64,000 nt of DNA, taken from NCBI RefSeq assembly GCF_900302465.1, contig NZ_OMOR01000001.1:682001-746000 (forward strand), written 5' to 3'. Below the pieces are notes generated by a model. That model saw only the letters and a list, made by a program, of their open reading frames with translations. It had not been told where the DNA came from and ran no database searches. This DNA comes from Ascidiaceihabitans donghaensis. GTDB taxonomy: Bacteria; Pseudomonadota; Alphaproteobacteria; Rhodobacterales; Rhodobacteraceae. Positions 24,612-32,732 of this stretch are shown here, in pieces. Both the position numbers and the translations under genes were made by a program. Numbering within the stretch: position 1 is the stretch's first letter; every line of letters starts with the position of its first letter.

Positions 24612-25406
24612 CTATTTTTCCGGCTTCGTGCGTTTTGCCCATAAGTCGGGCCTGCGTGTTTGCGTCAAGTTTTCTGACATCTCCTGACGCCATTGTTCGA
24701 TTTTAGCGTGATTTCCAGACATCAAAACCTGCGGCACGTCGCGTCCGTTCCATGTGGCGGGGCGGGTGTATTGTGGATGCTCCAAAAGGCCGTTGGAATG
24801 GCTTTCCTCAACGGCGCTGTCGGCGTTTCCCAAAACGCCTGGCAACAGGCGAACCGTGGCGTCGATCATGGCCTGCGCTGCGATTTCGCCGCCGGTCATA
24901 ACAAAATCTCCCAGCGAAACCTCCATGACATTGTAGTGTTCAAGCACACGTTCATCGACGCCCTCAAAGCGGCCACACAGGATCGTTACACCATCGCACC
25001 GCGCCCATGATTGCGCCATTTTCTGGGTAAACGGCACACCGCGTGGTGACATATAGACCACCGGTACGCGACCCTTGGAATGGGCATTGGCAGCTTCGAT
25101 TGCTGGCCCCACGACGTCGGCCCGCAACACCATGCCCGCGCCTCCACCAGAAGGCGTGTCGTCGACGTTTTTGTGTTTCGTTAGTCCAAAGTCACGCAAG
25201 TTATGTGTGTGCAACTGCCATTTGCCGTCTTGCAATGCACGCCCCGTCAAACTTTCGCCCAATACACCAGGAAAAGCGTCTGGAAACAATGTGATGACAC
25301 GGGCTTGCCAAACACCGGCAAGATCTGGAACTTCGTCCATCAGGCTGCTTGGGGTCATCGTGGCGCGAATTGATTTGCGGCCAAATGACTTTGGGGTGTT
25401 TGCCAC
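24612..25406 (-). CDS. trmD: tRNA (guanine-37-N1)-methyltransferase
   Basis: A 264-residue SPOUT methyltransferase that makes m1G37 in tRNA to prevent frameshifting. Knot motifs are intact: DDTPSGGGAGMVLR, VVYMSPRGVPF, LCGRFEGVDERV and SLGDFVMTGGEIAA. I chose GTG at 25406 because GAAAGG lies eight bases upstream and Rhodobacterales homologues, as I recall them, share a TPKSxGRKSIRA-like N-terminal extension. The ATG at 25358 is an alternative. It lies about 100 bases after rimM in the usual rpsP-rimM-trmD order. Confidence 0.93.
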   Translation of the reverse strand: MANTPKSFGRKSIRATMTPSSLMDEVPDLAGVWQARVITLFPDAFPGVLGESLTGRALQDGKWQLHTHNLRDFGLTKHKNVDDTPSGGGAGMVLRADVVGPAIEAANAHSKGRVPVVYMSPRGVPFTQKMAQSWARCDGVTILCGRFEGVDERVLEHYNVMEVSLGDFVMTGGEIAAQAMIDATVRLLPGVLGNADSAVEESHSNGLLEHPQYTRPATWNGRDVPQVLMSGNHAKIEQWRQEMSENLTQTRRPDLWAKRTKPEK

Positions 25407-25510
25407 GGTTCGGGCCTTTCTAGATAGGGTCACGCAACCTGTTGGCCATAACATCAATGCCGCGCGGAACTCAAAGCTTTCTTGATGCGGTCCAAAGCCT
25501 GTGGGCTAGG

Positions 25511-26017
25511 CTAAAGAACGCCGTCGGGGGGATCAGCCACAATGCGGCCCGCGTCCAGATCCACAGTTGGAACCGCAGCCAGTGTAAATGGCAACAAAAT
25601 CGTGGCGCTTGATCCGGGGCTCTGAATTTCCAGCAAGTCTGTCGCACCATGATTTTGCACGGATTTCACGGTGCCAATCAGCGTGCCACCGGTGTCTGAA
25701 ACCGTCAGCCCCACAAGATCGGAATGATAGTATTCGTCGTCGGGCAGGCTGGGCAGTTGCGCGCGCCGTGCAAACAACTGGGTGCCTTTCAGCGCATCGC
25801 CTTGCTCTTTGGTCTTTACCTCGACCAAACGCGCCACAAAGCCGTTTTTGATGGGGCGGATCAAGGACAGATGGAACACGTCGACGCCGTGTTCGCAGGT
25901 CAAAGGGCTATAGGTTTCGATGTCCTCGGGGGTCGCGCAAAAGCTTTTGATGCGCACTTCGCCCTGTACGCCATATGAGCCACTGACAGCGCCCACACAA
26001 ATCATTTCATCTCTCAT
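25511..26017 (-). CDS. rimM: Ribosome maturation factor RimM
   Basis: A 168-residue 30S assembly factor that binds S19. The N-terminal beta-barrel carries [21 protein letters not shown] and the C-terminal PRC-barrel carries [13 protein letters not shown] and ILLPFT. I chose ATG at 26017, with AAGGA eight bases upstream and an ATGA overlap with the small membrane-protein gene upstream. A GTG six codons earlier is less likely. Confidence 0.94.
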   Translation of the reverse strand: MRDEMICVGAVSGSYGVQGEVRIKSFCATPEDIETYSPLTCEHGVDVFHLSLIRPIKNGFVARLVEVKTKEQGDALKGTQLFARRAQLPSLPDDEYYHSDLVGLTVSDTGGTLIGTVKSVQNHGATDLLEIQSPGSSATILLPFTLAAVPTVDLDAGRIVADPPDGVL

Positions 26018-26157
26018 TGAAGCGTTCCTTCGCACAGGCCTTTGATCATTTCTCCGCCCTTGGCATCGCAGTCCAGGCCATCGTTGTATTGCTCATATAG
26101 GACACCCGCAACAAAGGCGACTGCAACAAAGATGATGGTGCGGATCATGCGAAACAT
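26014..26157 (-). CDS. 47-residue single-pass membrane protein
   Basis: An open frame of 48 codons starts at ATG 26157, three bases after the bluB stop, and ends in the ATGA overlap with rimM. This is the arrangement of a coupled gene rather than a chance frame. The product has a hydrophobic anchor ([20 protein letters not shown], about residues 4-22), then a short acidic tail with two cysteines (about residues 30 and 41), probably periplasmic. I recognise no family. An ATG three codons later is an alternative start. Confidence 0.7.
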   Translation of the reverse strand: MFRMIRTIIFVAVAFVAGVLYEQYNDGLDCDAKGGEMIKGLCEGTLQ

Positions 26158-26160
26158 GGG

Positions 26161-26790
26161 TCACCGTGTCTCAATGTTAAGGGCAGTTTGGCGGGTTTCC
26201 CAGCCTTTGGTCTGAAGCTCTGGCGTCGTCGAATTCTCTTCGGGCCATCCGATGCACAAATAGGCAATAAGCGACCAGTCTTCAGGCACATCTAAATCCG
26301 CAGATAACTTCGAGGCGTCAAGAATGGACACCCAGCCCATCCCAAGCCCAAGAGAACGGGCCATAAGCCACATCAGATTTACAGCACCAACAACAGAATA
26401 GCGCCGCATTTCAGGCATGGTTGTTGCCCCCAAGCCCGAGCCTTTGGATGTCGCATCATCGCAAAAGACTGCAATATGTTCCGGGGCTTCTTGCATGCCG
26501 GACAGCTTCAAACCCGCATAAAGCTCGGCTTTTTCGCCGGTATAGCCGTCGAGTGCTTTTGCATTTGCTGTCTGGTAATTTTCAATAGCTTTGGTGCGCA
26601 TTGCGGCGCTTTGAATGCGGACCACACGCCAAGGTTCTGACAGACCCACCGAGGGGGCCAATCGGAAGGTGTCGAGGCATTGCATCAGCAACGCCTCGTC
26701 CACGGGATCGGTGCGAAAACGCCGCACATCGCGGCGCCACGCCAAAAGGTTTTGAAACTGGTCGCGGAAGTCTTGTGAAAAGGCATCCAT
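26161..26790 (-). CDS. bluB: 5,6-dimethylbenzimidazole synthase
   Basis: A 209-residue flavin-destroying nitroreductase-fold enzyme. BluB converts FMNH2 and O2 to dimethylbenzimidazole, the lower ligand of vitamin B12. The signature is LLAWRRDVRRFR near residue 15, followed by the FMN-binding APSVGLSEPWRVV near 45 and LGLGMGWVSIL near 148. Its location between rpsP and rimM is unusual; other B12 genes in the window (cbiB, cobC) lie at 42682-44537. A generic nitroreductase is the alternative, but the RRDVRRF motif favours BluB. Confidence 0.88.
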   Translation of the reverse strand: MDAFSQDFRDQFQNLLAWRRDVRRFRTDPVDEALLMQCLDTFRLAPSVGLSEPWRVVRIQSAAMRTKAIENYQTANAKALDGYTGEKAELYAGLKLSGMQEAPEHIAVFCDDATSKGSGLGATTMPEMRRYSVVGAVNLMWLMARSLGLGMGWVSILDASKLSADLDVPEDWSLIAYLCIGWPEENSTTPELQTKGWETRQTALNIETR

Positions 26791-26807
26791 GCCAGCTGAC
26801 CTTCTGA

Positions 26808-27206
26808 TTACTCTGCAGCTTCTTCCGCAGGTGCTTCTTCGGCAGGGGCTGCTGCTGCTTCTGCGGCGGCTTCTGCTTTTGCAGCTTTTTCTTCAGCGCG
26901 ATCTTGCGCTTTCTTGTGCGGTGTACCCTTCTTGGGGTTGTTACGCTCGACTTTTTCCTTCACGCCAGCCGCTTCCAGCATACGTGCGATACGGTCAGTT
27001 GGCTGTGCGCCTTCACCCAACCAGTATTGAACGCGTTCCATGTTCATTTTCACGCGCTCTTCGCTGTCTTTGGGCAGCAGTGGGTTGTACGTGCCGAGCT
27101 TTTCGATGAAGCGGCCATCGCGTGGCATGCGGCTGTCTGCTGCAACGATACGGTAAAACGGGCGCTTCTTAGAGCCACCGCGGGCGAGGCGAATTTTCAT
27201 AGCCAT
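26808..27206 (-). CDS. rpsP: 30S ribosomal protein S16
   Basis: A 132-residue S16 with the universal [19 protein letters not shown]-terminus and IEKLGTYNP segment. A C-terminal tail of about 45 residues, rich in lysine, alanine and glutamate and ending [10 protein letters not shown], is longer than in E. coli but common in alphaproteobacteria. The ATG at 27206 has TAAGGA about ten bases upstream. A second ATG two codons later is possible. Confidence 0.95.
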   Translation of the reverse strand: MAMKIRLARGGSKKRPFYRIVAADSRMPRDGRFIEKLGTYNPLLPKDSEERVKMNMERVQYWLGEGAQPTDRIARMLEAAGVKEKVERNNPKKGTPHKKAQDRAEEKAAKAEAAAEAAAAPAEEAPAEEAAE

Positions 27207-27219
27207 GGTATTGATTTCC

Positions 27220-27522
27220 TTAGGATTTAGATTGGTGTGATTTGTGGTGCTGAATGACTTCAGCGATGATGAAGTTGAGAAACTTCTTGGCAAATTCCGG
27301 ATCTACGTCGGCCCGGTTTGCCAAATCTTCGAGACGTGCGATCTGGGTGGCCTCGCGGGCCGGATCGGACGGGGGAAGGTCGTGTTCGGCTTTGAGTTTC
27401 CCCACAGCCTGTGTGTGTTTGAACCGCTCACCGAGGGTGTAGATGAGGATCGCGTCAAGGCGATCAATGCTTTCGCGGTGCTCTTTCAGCACGGCGGCAG
27501 CGCGGTTTACAGCGTCAGTCAT
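27220..27522 (-). CDS. Chorismate mutase (AroQ type)
   Basis: A 100-residue helical protein of the AroQ class that converts chorismate to prephenate for phenylalanine and tyrosine. Key residues are an arginine in [13 protein letters not shown], then [19 protein letters not shown] with the active-site Arg/Lys pair, and an arginine/glutamate helix RLEDLANRA. It overlaps the upstream GNAT gene by 8 bases and ends 13 bases before rpsP, so it is inside the ffh-rpsP operon. Confidence 0.88.
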   Translation of the reverse strand: MTDAVNRAAAVLKEHRESIDRLDAILIYTLGERFKHTQAVGKLKAEHDLPPSDPAREATQIARLEDLANRADVDPEFAKKFLNFIIAEVIQHHKSHQSKS

Positions 27523-28048
27523 TTGAGGCCTCCTTGGGTGCAGGATGTCGCCATATTGCCATGGGTCCAAACCGTTCATGCGTGAAAGTGCCGTCCGGAC
27601 GCGCACCAAGGCGCTTGGCTACGCGAACAGACGCCTCGTTGCCGTCGGCGATCATGCTGATCAAAGTTGTCCATCCCAAGGTAGAGTAAGCATATGCGCG
27701 CACCGCTGCACCGGCTTCGGTGGCGTAGCCTTTGCCAGACGCGCCATCGAACAGGTCCCAGCCAAGCTCATTCTCGGGAAACCCTACAGGGTTCCACAAA
27801 CCAACGATACCGACCGTGGCTCCTGTTTCCTTTTCGACAAGGCTGAAGCGCCCAAAGCCCTTCAACTGCCAATGGCCGGCTTCTTGCATCAAGATCCGGT
27901 AAGCCTGTTCACGCGGCAAGGGCCCCCCGACAAAGTTGGATCGTTCAGAGGCGTAAAACGCTGCGAACACGTCAAAATCGGCCTCCGTGGGTCCACGAAG
28001 GGTCAATCGCTCAGTGTGCAGCGTAGGTATGGAGGCCAAAGCCGTCAT
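27515..28048 (-). CDS. GNAT family N-acetyltransferase (RimJ/RimL-like)
   Basis: A 177-residue acetyltransferase. The N-terminus LHTERLTLRGPTEADFDVF is typical of the RimJ/RimL branch, and the acetyl-CoA loop is in DGASGKGYATEAGAAVRAYA with a later DGNEASVRVAKRLGA helix. The target (protein N-terminus, amino acid or antibiotic) cannot be read. The ATG touches the ffh stop directly, and the 3' end overlaps the chorismate mutase start, so translation is coupled. Confidence 0.88.
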   Translation of the reverse strand: MTALASIPTLHTERLTLRGPTEADFDVFAAFYASERSNFVGGPLPREQAYRILMQEAGHWQLKGFGRFSLVEKETGATVGIVGLWNPVGFPENELGWDLFDGASGKGYATEAGAAVRAYAYSTLGWTTLISMIADGNEASVRVAKRLGARPDGTFTHERFGPMAIWRHPAPKEASND

Positions 28049-29551
28049 TTATTTCTTTTTTCCAAAGCCGGACAGCCCAGAAGGCAGGCCCATTCCGCCA
28101 CCCATACCGGGCAGCTTGCCGCCCATGCCCATTTGTTTTGCTGCAGCTTCCAGCGCTTTGGGGTCCATCTGGGAGGGGTCCATGCCGGCGGGCATTCCGC
28201 CTTTGCCCATCATCCCCTTCATGGCCTGCTTCAGCATGCCACCTTTGCCCATTTTGCCCATCTTTTTCATCATGTCGGACATTTGGCGCTGCATTTTCAG
28301 CAGCTTGTTCAGGTCGGACACTTCCATCCCCGCGCCGCGCGCGATCCGCTTTTTGCGGCTGGCCTGCAGAATCTGAGGATTGGCGCGTTCTTTTTTCGTC
28401 ATGGACTGGATCAGGGCGATCTGCTGCTTCAGCACTTTGTCGTCGAACCCGGCCTCTTCGACCTGTTTGGCCATTTTACCCATGCCAGGCATCATGCCCA
28501 TCATGCCCTGCATACCGCCCATCTTGATCATCTGCTCAAGCTGCATTTTCAGGTCGTTCATATTGAACATACCCTTGGCCATGCGCTTCATCATCTTTTC
28601 GGCTTGTTCAGCCTCGATGGTTTCCTGGGCCTTTTCTACCAGCGATACGATGTCGCCCATGCCAAGGATGCGGCCTGCGATCCGTTCAGGCTCGAACGTT
28701 TCCAGCGCGTCCATCTTTTCGCCAAGACCAACGTATTTGATGGGCTTGCCTGTGACGGCACGCATGGACAATGCGGCACCGCCGCGACCGTCGCCGTCCA
28801 TGCGGGTCAGGACCACGCCGGAAATGCCGATGCGGTCGTCAAAGTTTTCGGCCGTATGCACAGCGTCTTGACCCGTTAGACCGTCAACCACCAAAAGCGT
28901 TTCGCGTGGATCGGCCACGTCGCGTACGGCTTTGACCTGTTCCATCAATTCTTCGTCGATAGACAAGCGACCTGCGGTGTCGAGCATATAGACGTCGTAA
29001 CCGCCCATGGCCGCTTGGGTCTTGGCGCGTTTTGCGATTGCGACAGGCGCTTCGCCTTTGACGATAGGTAATGTGTCGACGCCGATCTGGTTGCCCAAGA
29101 TGGCCAATTGTTCCATGGCCGCCGGACGGTTTACGTCCAAAGACGCCATCAAGACCTTTTTGCCGTCACGCTCTTTCAAACGTTTCGCAAGTTTTGCGGT
29201 TGTGGTCGTTTTACCGCCGCCTTGCAGACCGACCATCAGGATCGGGGCAGGGGGATTGTCGATTTTCAACGCACCGGGTTCGCCTTCACCCGTTAGCGTG
29301 TCGATCAGCGCGTCATGTACGATTTTGACGACTTGTTGGCCGGGGGTTACGGATTTGGTGACCGCTTGGCCTGTGGCCTTTTCCTGAACCGCTTTAACAA
29401 AGTCACGGGCCACCGGCAGCGAGACGTCGGCCTCAAGCAGGGCCACACGCACTTCGCGCAGGGCCGTTTTCACATCCTCTTCGGACAACGCACCCTGTTT
29501 GGTGAGGCGGTCAAAGACGCCGGAGAGGCGTTCAGATAGGTTCTCAAACAT
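28049..29551 (-). CDS. ffh: Signal recognition particle protein Ffh
   Basis: A 500-residue SRP54 GTPase that recognises signal sequences of membrane proteins on ribosomes and docks with FtsY. The N-domain (residues 1-85) precedes the G-domain: G1 GLQGGGKTTTTAK near 107, G3 DTAGR near 190, TRMDGDGRGGAALS near 248. A methionine-rich M-domain follows, ending in glycine/methionine repeats (GMGGGMG). I chose ATG at 29551 (MFENLSERL); the longer frame adds 39 unrelated residues. Ffh is followed without gap by a GNAT gene. Confidence 0.97.
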   Translation of the reverse strand: MFENLSERLSGVFDRLTKQGALSEEDVKTALREVRVALLEADVSLPVARDFVKAVQEKATGQAVTKSVTPGQQVVKIVHDALIDTLTGEGEPGALKIDNPPAPILMVGLQGGGKTTTTAKLAKRLKERDGKKVLMASLDVNRPAAMEQLAILGNQIGVDTLPIVKGEAPVAIAKRAKTQAAMGGYDVYMLDTAGRLSIDEELMEQVKAVRDVADPRETLLVVDGLTGQDAVHTAENFDDRIGISGVVLTRMDGDGRGGAALSMRAVTGKPIKYVGLGEKMDALETFEPERIAGRILGMGDIVSLVEKAQETIEAEQAEKMMKRMAKGMFNMNDLKMQLEQMIKMGGMQGMMGMMPGMGKMAKQVEEAGFDDKVLKQQIALIQSMTKKERANPQILQASRKKRIARGAGMEVSDLNKLLKMQRQMSDMMKKMGKMGKGGMLKQAMKGMMGKGGMPAGMDPSQMDPKALEAAAKQMGMGGKLPGMGGGMGLPSGLSGFGKKK

Positions 29552-29622
29552 GGGCCATGGCCCCCTTCGGTTCGGTTGCTGGATCACCCCGATGTAGGGA
29601 CCCAAAGCGGAATACACAAATA

Positions 29623-29692
29623 CCCCTGTGGGCGCGACGCGCTGACAGGGGGCGATCCTTGATATCAAGGACCGGAAGATCGAAGCTTCCGG
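29623..29692. other. Three consecutive inverted repeats upstream of ffh
   Basis: First, CCCCTGT (29623-29629) pairs with ACAGGGG (29645-29651) and encloses an inner GCGC/GCGC stem. Second, 29656-29671 is a perfect 16-bp palindrome (TCCTTGATATCAAGGA). Third, CCGGAAG (29672-29678) pairs with CTTCCGG (29686-29692). They fill the gap between the membrane-protein gene at 29729 and ffh. They could be stacked terminators for the former or a structured ffh leader. No clear T-run follows on either strand. Confidence 0.75.
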
Positions 29693-29728
29693 ATGTTGTG
29701 GGTCGTTTAGGTGGATGCGTCTACAGAG

Positions 29729-30199
29729 TCAACCGCCGCGATGCGCATCAAGCCATGTGTTTATAATGTCTGCGATGTCTTGCGCACCGTTCCCGCTTTG
29801 GAAGCCTTTGCGCAGCGGCACGTCACCATCAGCTGTGACCAGAATCGGGCGAAACGTGGTGATAACGTCGCCTTCTTGCCGGAAACGTTCCACCGAAGCG
29901 TGTTTGATGGTTTGCGTTGCAACGTCGGTCTTGAAGATACGCGCCAAATTCTGGGATTGAATGCTGACTGTTTCAGGTGTGACGACAATCTGTGTGCGCT
30001 GCACCACAAGCAGCACTGCAATAGGCAACACCAACACCGAGACACCAGCGATGAATGCGCCCAAAAGCCATTGGCGGTGATAGAGCAGCACAAGCACCGT
30101 TCCAATTGCGCCGAGCGATACGACCGACATCAGGATGCCCAGAACCCAAGGGGTCTGGGACAGTACAAGCTGTTCCGCGGTGTTTTCGATGACCTTCAT
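29729..30199 (-). CDS. Two-helix membrane protein of unknown function
   Basis: A 156-residue protein. Two hydrophobic helices at about 18-38 and 43-65 are followed by a 90-residue cytoplasmic or periplasmic domain beginning VVQRTQIVVTPETVSIQS, which looks like a small beta-rich PH-like domain. I recognise no named family. The ATG at 30199 has AGGG eight bases upstream; a GTG three codons earlier is possible. It is divergent from a LysR gene. Confidence 0.75.
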   Translation of the reverse strand: MKVIENTAEQLVLSQTPWVLGILMSVVSLGAIGTVLVLLYHRQWLLGAFIAGVSVLVLPIAVLLVVQRTQIVVTPETVSIQSQNLARIFKTDVATQTIKHASVERFRQEGDVITTFRPILVTADGDVPLRKGFQSGNGAQDIADIINTWLDAHRGG

Positions 30200-30313
30200 A
30201 GGGGGCACCCTATGGTTGGGTGGCGTGCAAAGTCAAAGCGCAAGCCATTGCAAATGCGAACGAAGTGTCGGTAGGTTGGGGTGCGTTGTGAATTTGTGCA
30301 CATGAGGGCCTGA

Positions 30314-31192
30314 ATGGACAATTGGGACGAGATCAAAACCGCTTATCAGGTTGCCCGCAAAGGCACGGTCAGTGGTGCGGCTGATGTTTTGGGGGTGCAT
30401 CATGCCACCGTCATTCGTCACATCGATGCATTAGAGGGCCGTTTGGGCGTTAAGCTGTTTCAACGGCACGCCCGCGGGTACACCGCGACAGAAGCCGGCG
30501 AGGATCTGTTTCGTGTGGCGCAAGCCACGGATGACCAGTTCAGCCAATTGGTGGGACGCATCAAAGGACGGGGCACGGATGTGTCGGGTGAGCTGGTAGT
30601 GACCTCTTTGGTGTCACTGGCCCCCAGTATGGCGCCGCTGCTGACGGCTTTTCAACAAGAACACCCTGATGTGATTGTCCGCTACCTGACAGGTGAACGT
30701 CTGTTTCGGCTTGAATACGGTGAAGCCCATGTGGCTATCCGCGCGGGCAATGCGCCGGATCAACCCGACAATGTGGTGCAACCTTTTGTCAGCCAGCGCA
30801 TGGGGCTTTACGCAAGCCGTGGCTATGTTGCGAAACACGGCATGCCGACAGGCATCGAGGACTACGGCCAACATCGGTTTGTGGGCCACGACAACGATGA
30901 CAGCCGTGCGCCGTTCAACCGCTGGCTGCGCGAAAAAGTGCCTCAGGCGGCACTGACATTCCGCAGCTCGGATGTACGTGCCTTGGAACAAGCGGTGATC
31001 GCGGGGGCGGGCATTGGATTTATGGGTGTCAACGAGGCAGAAAAAAATCCTGATCTGCTAGAGGTGTTTCCCCATCAGGAAGACTGGTCCGCCCCTTTGT
31101 GGCTGGTCACTCATGTCGATTTGCACCGGACAACAAAAGTGCAGGCGTTTTTGAATTTTCTGAAAGAGCATTCCAAATCATGGGGCAATTGA
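30314..31192 (+). CDS. LysR family transcriptional regulator
   Basis: A 292-residue regulator. The winged HTH (residues 1-60) carries GTVSGAADVLGVHHATVIRH and LEGRLGVKLFQRHARGYTATEAG. The ligand-binding domain follows, with the conserved AIRAGNAPDQPDN region near residue 140. The 3' end overlaps an EamA transporter gene by 13 bases, so it probably controls that transporter; the ligand is unknown. Confidence 0.9.
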   Translation: MDNWDEIKTAYQVARKGTVSGAADVLGVHHATVIRHIDALEGRLGVKLFQRHARGYTATEAGEDLFRVAQATDDQFSQLVGRIKGRGTDVSGELVVTSLVSLAPSMAPLLTAFQQEHPDVIVRYLTGERLFRLEYGEAHVAIRAGNAPDQPDNVVQPFVSQRMGLYASRGYVAKHGMPTGIEDYGQHRFVGHDNDDSRAPFNRWLREKVPQAALTFRSSDVRALEQAVIAGAGIGFMGVNEAEKNPDLLEVFPHQEDWSAPLWLVTHVDLHRTTKVQAFLNFLKEHSKSWGN

Positions 31193-32067
31193 CTCCGTCG
31201 CAGCAGGGCCATTTGGCGATGCTGTGTTTTTCGATGTTGGTTGCGGGGTCCTTTTCGTTGGGGGCGATGGCTGCCAATGAAATTGCACCGGGCGCGTTGA
31301 ATGCAGTGCGTTTTGCGATTGCGGGCCTTGTGATCGGGATTGCGGTACTGGCAAGCGGTACGCTGACACGCGCTGCGTTTCAGGCCCCGTGGCGCTATGT
31401 GGTATTGGGGGCGCTGTTCGGGACGTATTTCGTGCTGATGTTCGAAGGGCTGAAAACGGCGCCTCCGGTTTCTGCGGCGGCTGTATTCACTTTGATACCG
31501 ATTATGTCCGCAGGGTTTGGCTATGTTCTTTTGCGCCAGATCACGACACCGCGTATGGCGTTTGCCTTGGCGATTGGCGGGGCGGGCGCCCTTTGGGTGA
31601 TCTTCAAAGCAGACCTGCGCGCGTTGATGGCCTTTGAAATAGGGCGTGGGGAAATGATCTACTTTGCAGGCTGTGTGGCGCATGCAATTTACACGCCGAT
31701 GATCCGTAAACTAAACCGTGGGGAACCTGCGGTGGTGTTCAGTTTCGGGGTTCTTGTCGCAGGCTGTGTGCTGTTGACGGTCTACGGGTGGTCCGATTTG
31801 CGCCAAACGGACTGGGGGGCGTTGCCGCCGATTGTCTGGATCACGATTTTCTACGTATCTGTCTGCGCCAGCGCGGCAACTTTTGTTTTGCTGCAATTCG
31901 CATCCTTGCGCCTGCCGTCTGCCAAAGTCATGGCCTACACGTATCTGACGCCCTCATGGGTCATTTTGTGGGAAATTGCGCTGGGCAATGGTGTGCCGGT
32001 GATCTGGGTGTTGGGGGGCGTTATTCTGACGGTGGTGGCGTTGTCGCTGCTTCTTCGGGAAGACTAA
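31180..32067 (+). CDS. EamA/DMT family transporter
   Basis: A 295-residue membrane protein of about ten helices made of two EamA repeats, exporting or importing small metabolites. Recognisable by the alternating hydrophobic helices and conserved LKTAPPVSAAAVFTLIPI loop near residue 95, and SLRLPSAKVMAYTYLTP in the second half. I chose ATG at 31180, inside the end of the LysR gene; a longer frame is contained in that gene. Its 3' end overlaps the convergent ArsR gene by 47 bases. Confidence 0.88.
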   Translation: MGQLTPSQQGHLAMLCFSMLVAGSFSLGAMAANEIAPGALNAVRFAIAGLVIGIAVLASGTLTRAAFQAPWRYVVLGALFGTYFVLMFEGLKTAPPVSAAAVFTLIPIMSAGFGYVLLRQITTPRMAFALAIGGAGALWVIFKADLRALMAFEIGRGEMIYFAGCVAHAIYTPMIRKLNRGEPAVVFSFGVLVAGCVLLTVYGWSDLRQTDWGALPPIVWITIFYVSVCASAATFVLLQFASLRLPSAKVMAYTYLTPSWVILWEIALGNGVPVIWVLGGVILTVVALSLLLRED

Positions 32068-32380
32068 GTTCGCCTTCCAAAAACCGTTCAAAGGCATCCA
32101 GATGCACGGGTTCGAACTGGCCAAAGCCTTGCATCCAGACCGATGCGCTTTTCATGGCGTCAGGTTCGAGCTTGCACCACTTGACGCGGCCGCGCTTTTC
32201 CTGCGCGATCAGGCCGGCGCGGGTCAGGATGGTGAGGTGTTTGGAAATGGCCGCCAACGACATGTCAAACGGGTCGGCCACGTCTGTCACGGCCATGTCA
32301 TCTTCCAACAGCATAGTCAGGATCATCCGGCGGGTCGGATCAGCAAGAGCTGCAAAAATCGTATCGAGCGTCATGGCCAT
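32021..32380 (-). CDS. ArsR family transcriptional regulator
   Basis: About 119 residues with a winged HTH: LDTIFAALADPTRRMILTML, then DVADPFDMSLAAISKHLTIL as the recognition helix and GRVKWCKLEP as the wing. There is no metal-binding ELCVC motif; members of this kind often regulate an adjacent SRPBCC-like protein, which is absent. I chose ATG at 32380; 32374 is possible. Its end overlaps the EamA gene tail-to-tail, so opposing transcripts are complementary there. Confidence 0.87.
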   Translation of the reverse strand: MAMTLDTIFAALADPTRRMILTMLLEDDMAVTDVADPFDMSLAAISKHLTILTRAGLIAQEKRGRVKWCKLEPDAMKSASVWMQGFGQFEPVHLDAFERFLEGELSLPEEAATTPPPSE

Positions 32381-32417
32381 GTCGCAACCATACCGGCAGG
32401 GCGCCGCGGGCGAAAGG

Positions 32418-32627
32418 TCACAAACCGGGATGGCGCGTTTTGCGCGACGGATATTCAAAGCGCAGTGCCTCGATCTGGGCGGATGTTAACCCAATATCGC
32501 GGGCCTGCGCATCTGAGATATGGCGTAGGGCGCATGGGCCAGCAGGTTTAGTAGCGGTCCATAGACGCTTTATCGTTACAAAAAGAGACCGGCCGCGCGA
32601 AGGCGCAGTTTGAACGAATTGAGGCAT
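32418..32627 (-). CDS. DUF1127 small basic protein
   Basis: A 69-residue protein whose C-terminal half is the DUF1127 arginine-rich motif (ALRHISDAQARDIGLTSAQIEA). Short DUF1127 proteins in alphaproteobacteria have been linked to RNA decay, phosphate/carbon metabolism and stress, as I recall; the role here is open. It is divergent from the LysR gene at 32733, with a LysR-type palindrome between, and lies upstream of the ArsR gene. Confidence 0.8.
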   Translation of the reverse strand: MPQFVQTAPSRGRSLFVTIKRLWTATKPAGPCALRHISDAQARDIGLTSAQIEALRFEYPSRKTRHPGL

Positions 32628-32696
32628 TTGAAACCTATTTATATGGCGTATAGGTTAGGAATGCGGGGTTTTTCGAAACAGTTCAACGCTCATTCC

Positions 32697-32724
32697 TTGA
32701 CACAACTTGTGCTTAAAAGGCACA
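32697..32724 (+). promoter_or_regulatory. -35 element and LysR-type palindrome before the second LysR gene
   Basis: TTGACA at 32697-32702 is followed by TGTGC-N7-GCACA at 32708-32724, which contains the T-N11-A core recognised by LysR regulators. It lies between the divergent DUF1127 and LysR genes and ends nine bases before the LysR ATG, so binding would block LysR expression and could activate the DUF1127 gene. Confidence 0.5.
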
Positions 32725-32732
32725 TATGTGAA

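Noticed and set aside
27545-28879. Long plus-strand open frame of 444 codons
   Set aside because: It lies opposite the GNAT gene and the 3' half of ffh, both clear genes. Its translation is histidine- and phenylalanine-rich with no domain, as expected for the complement of methionine/glycine codons.
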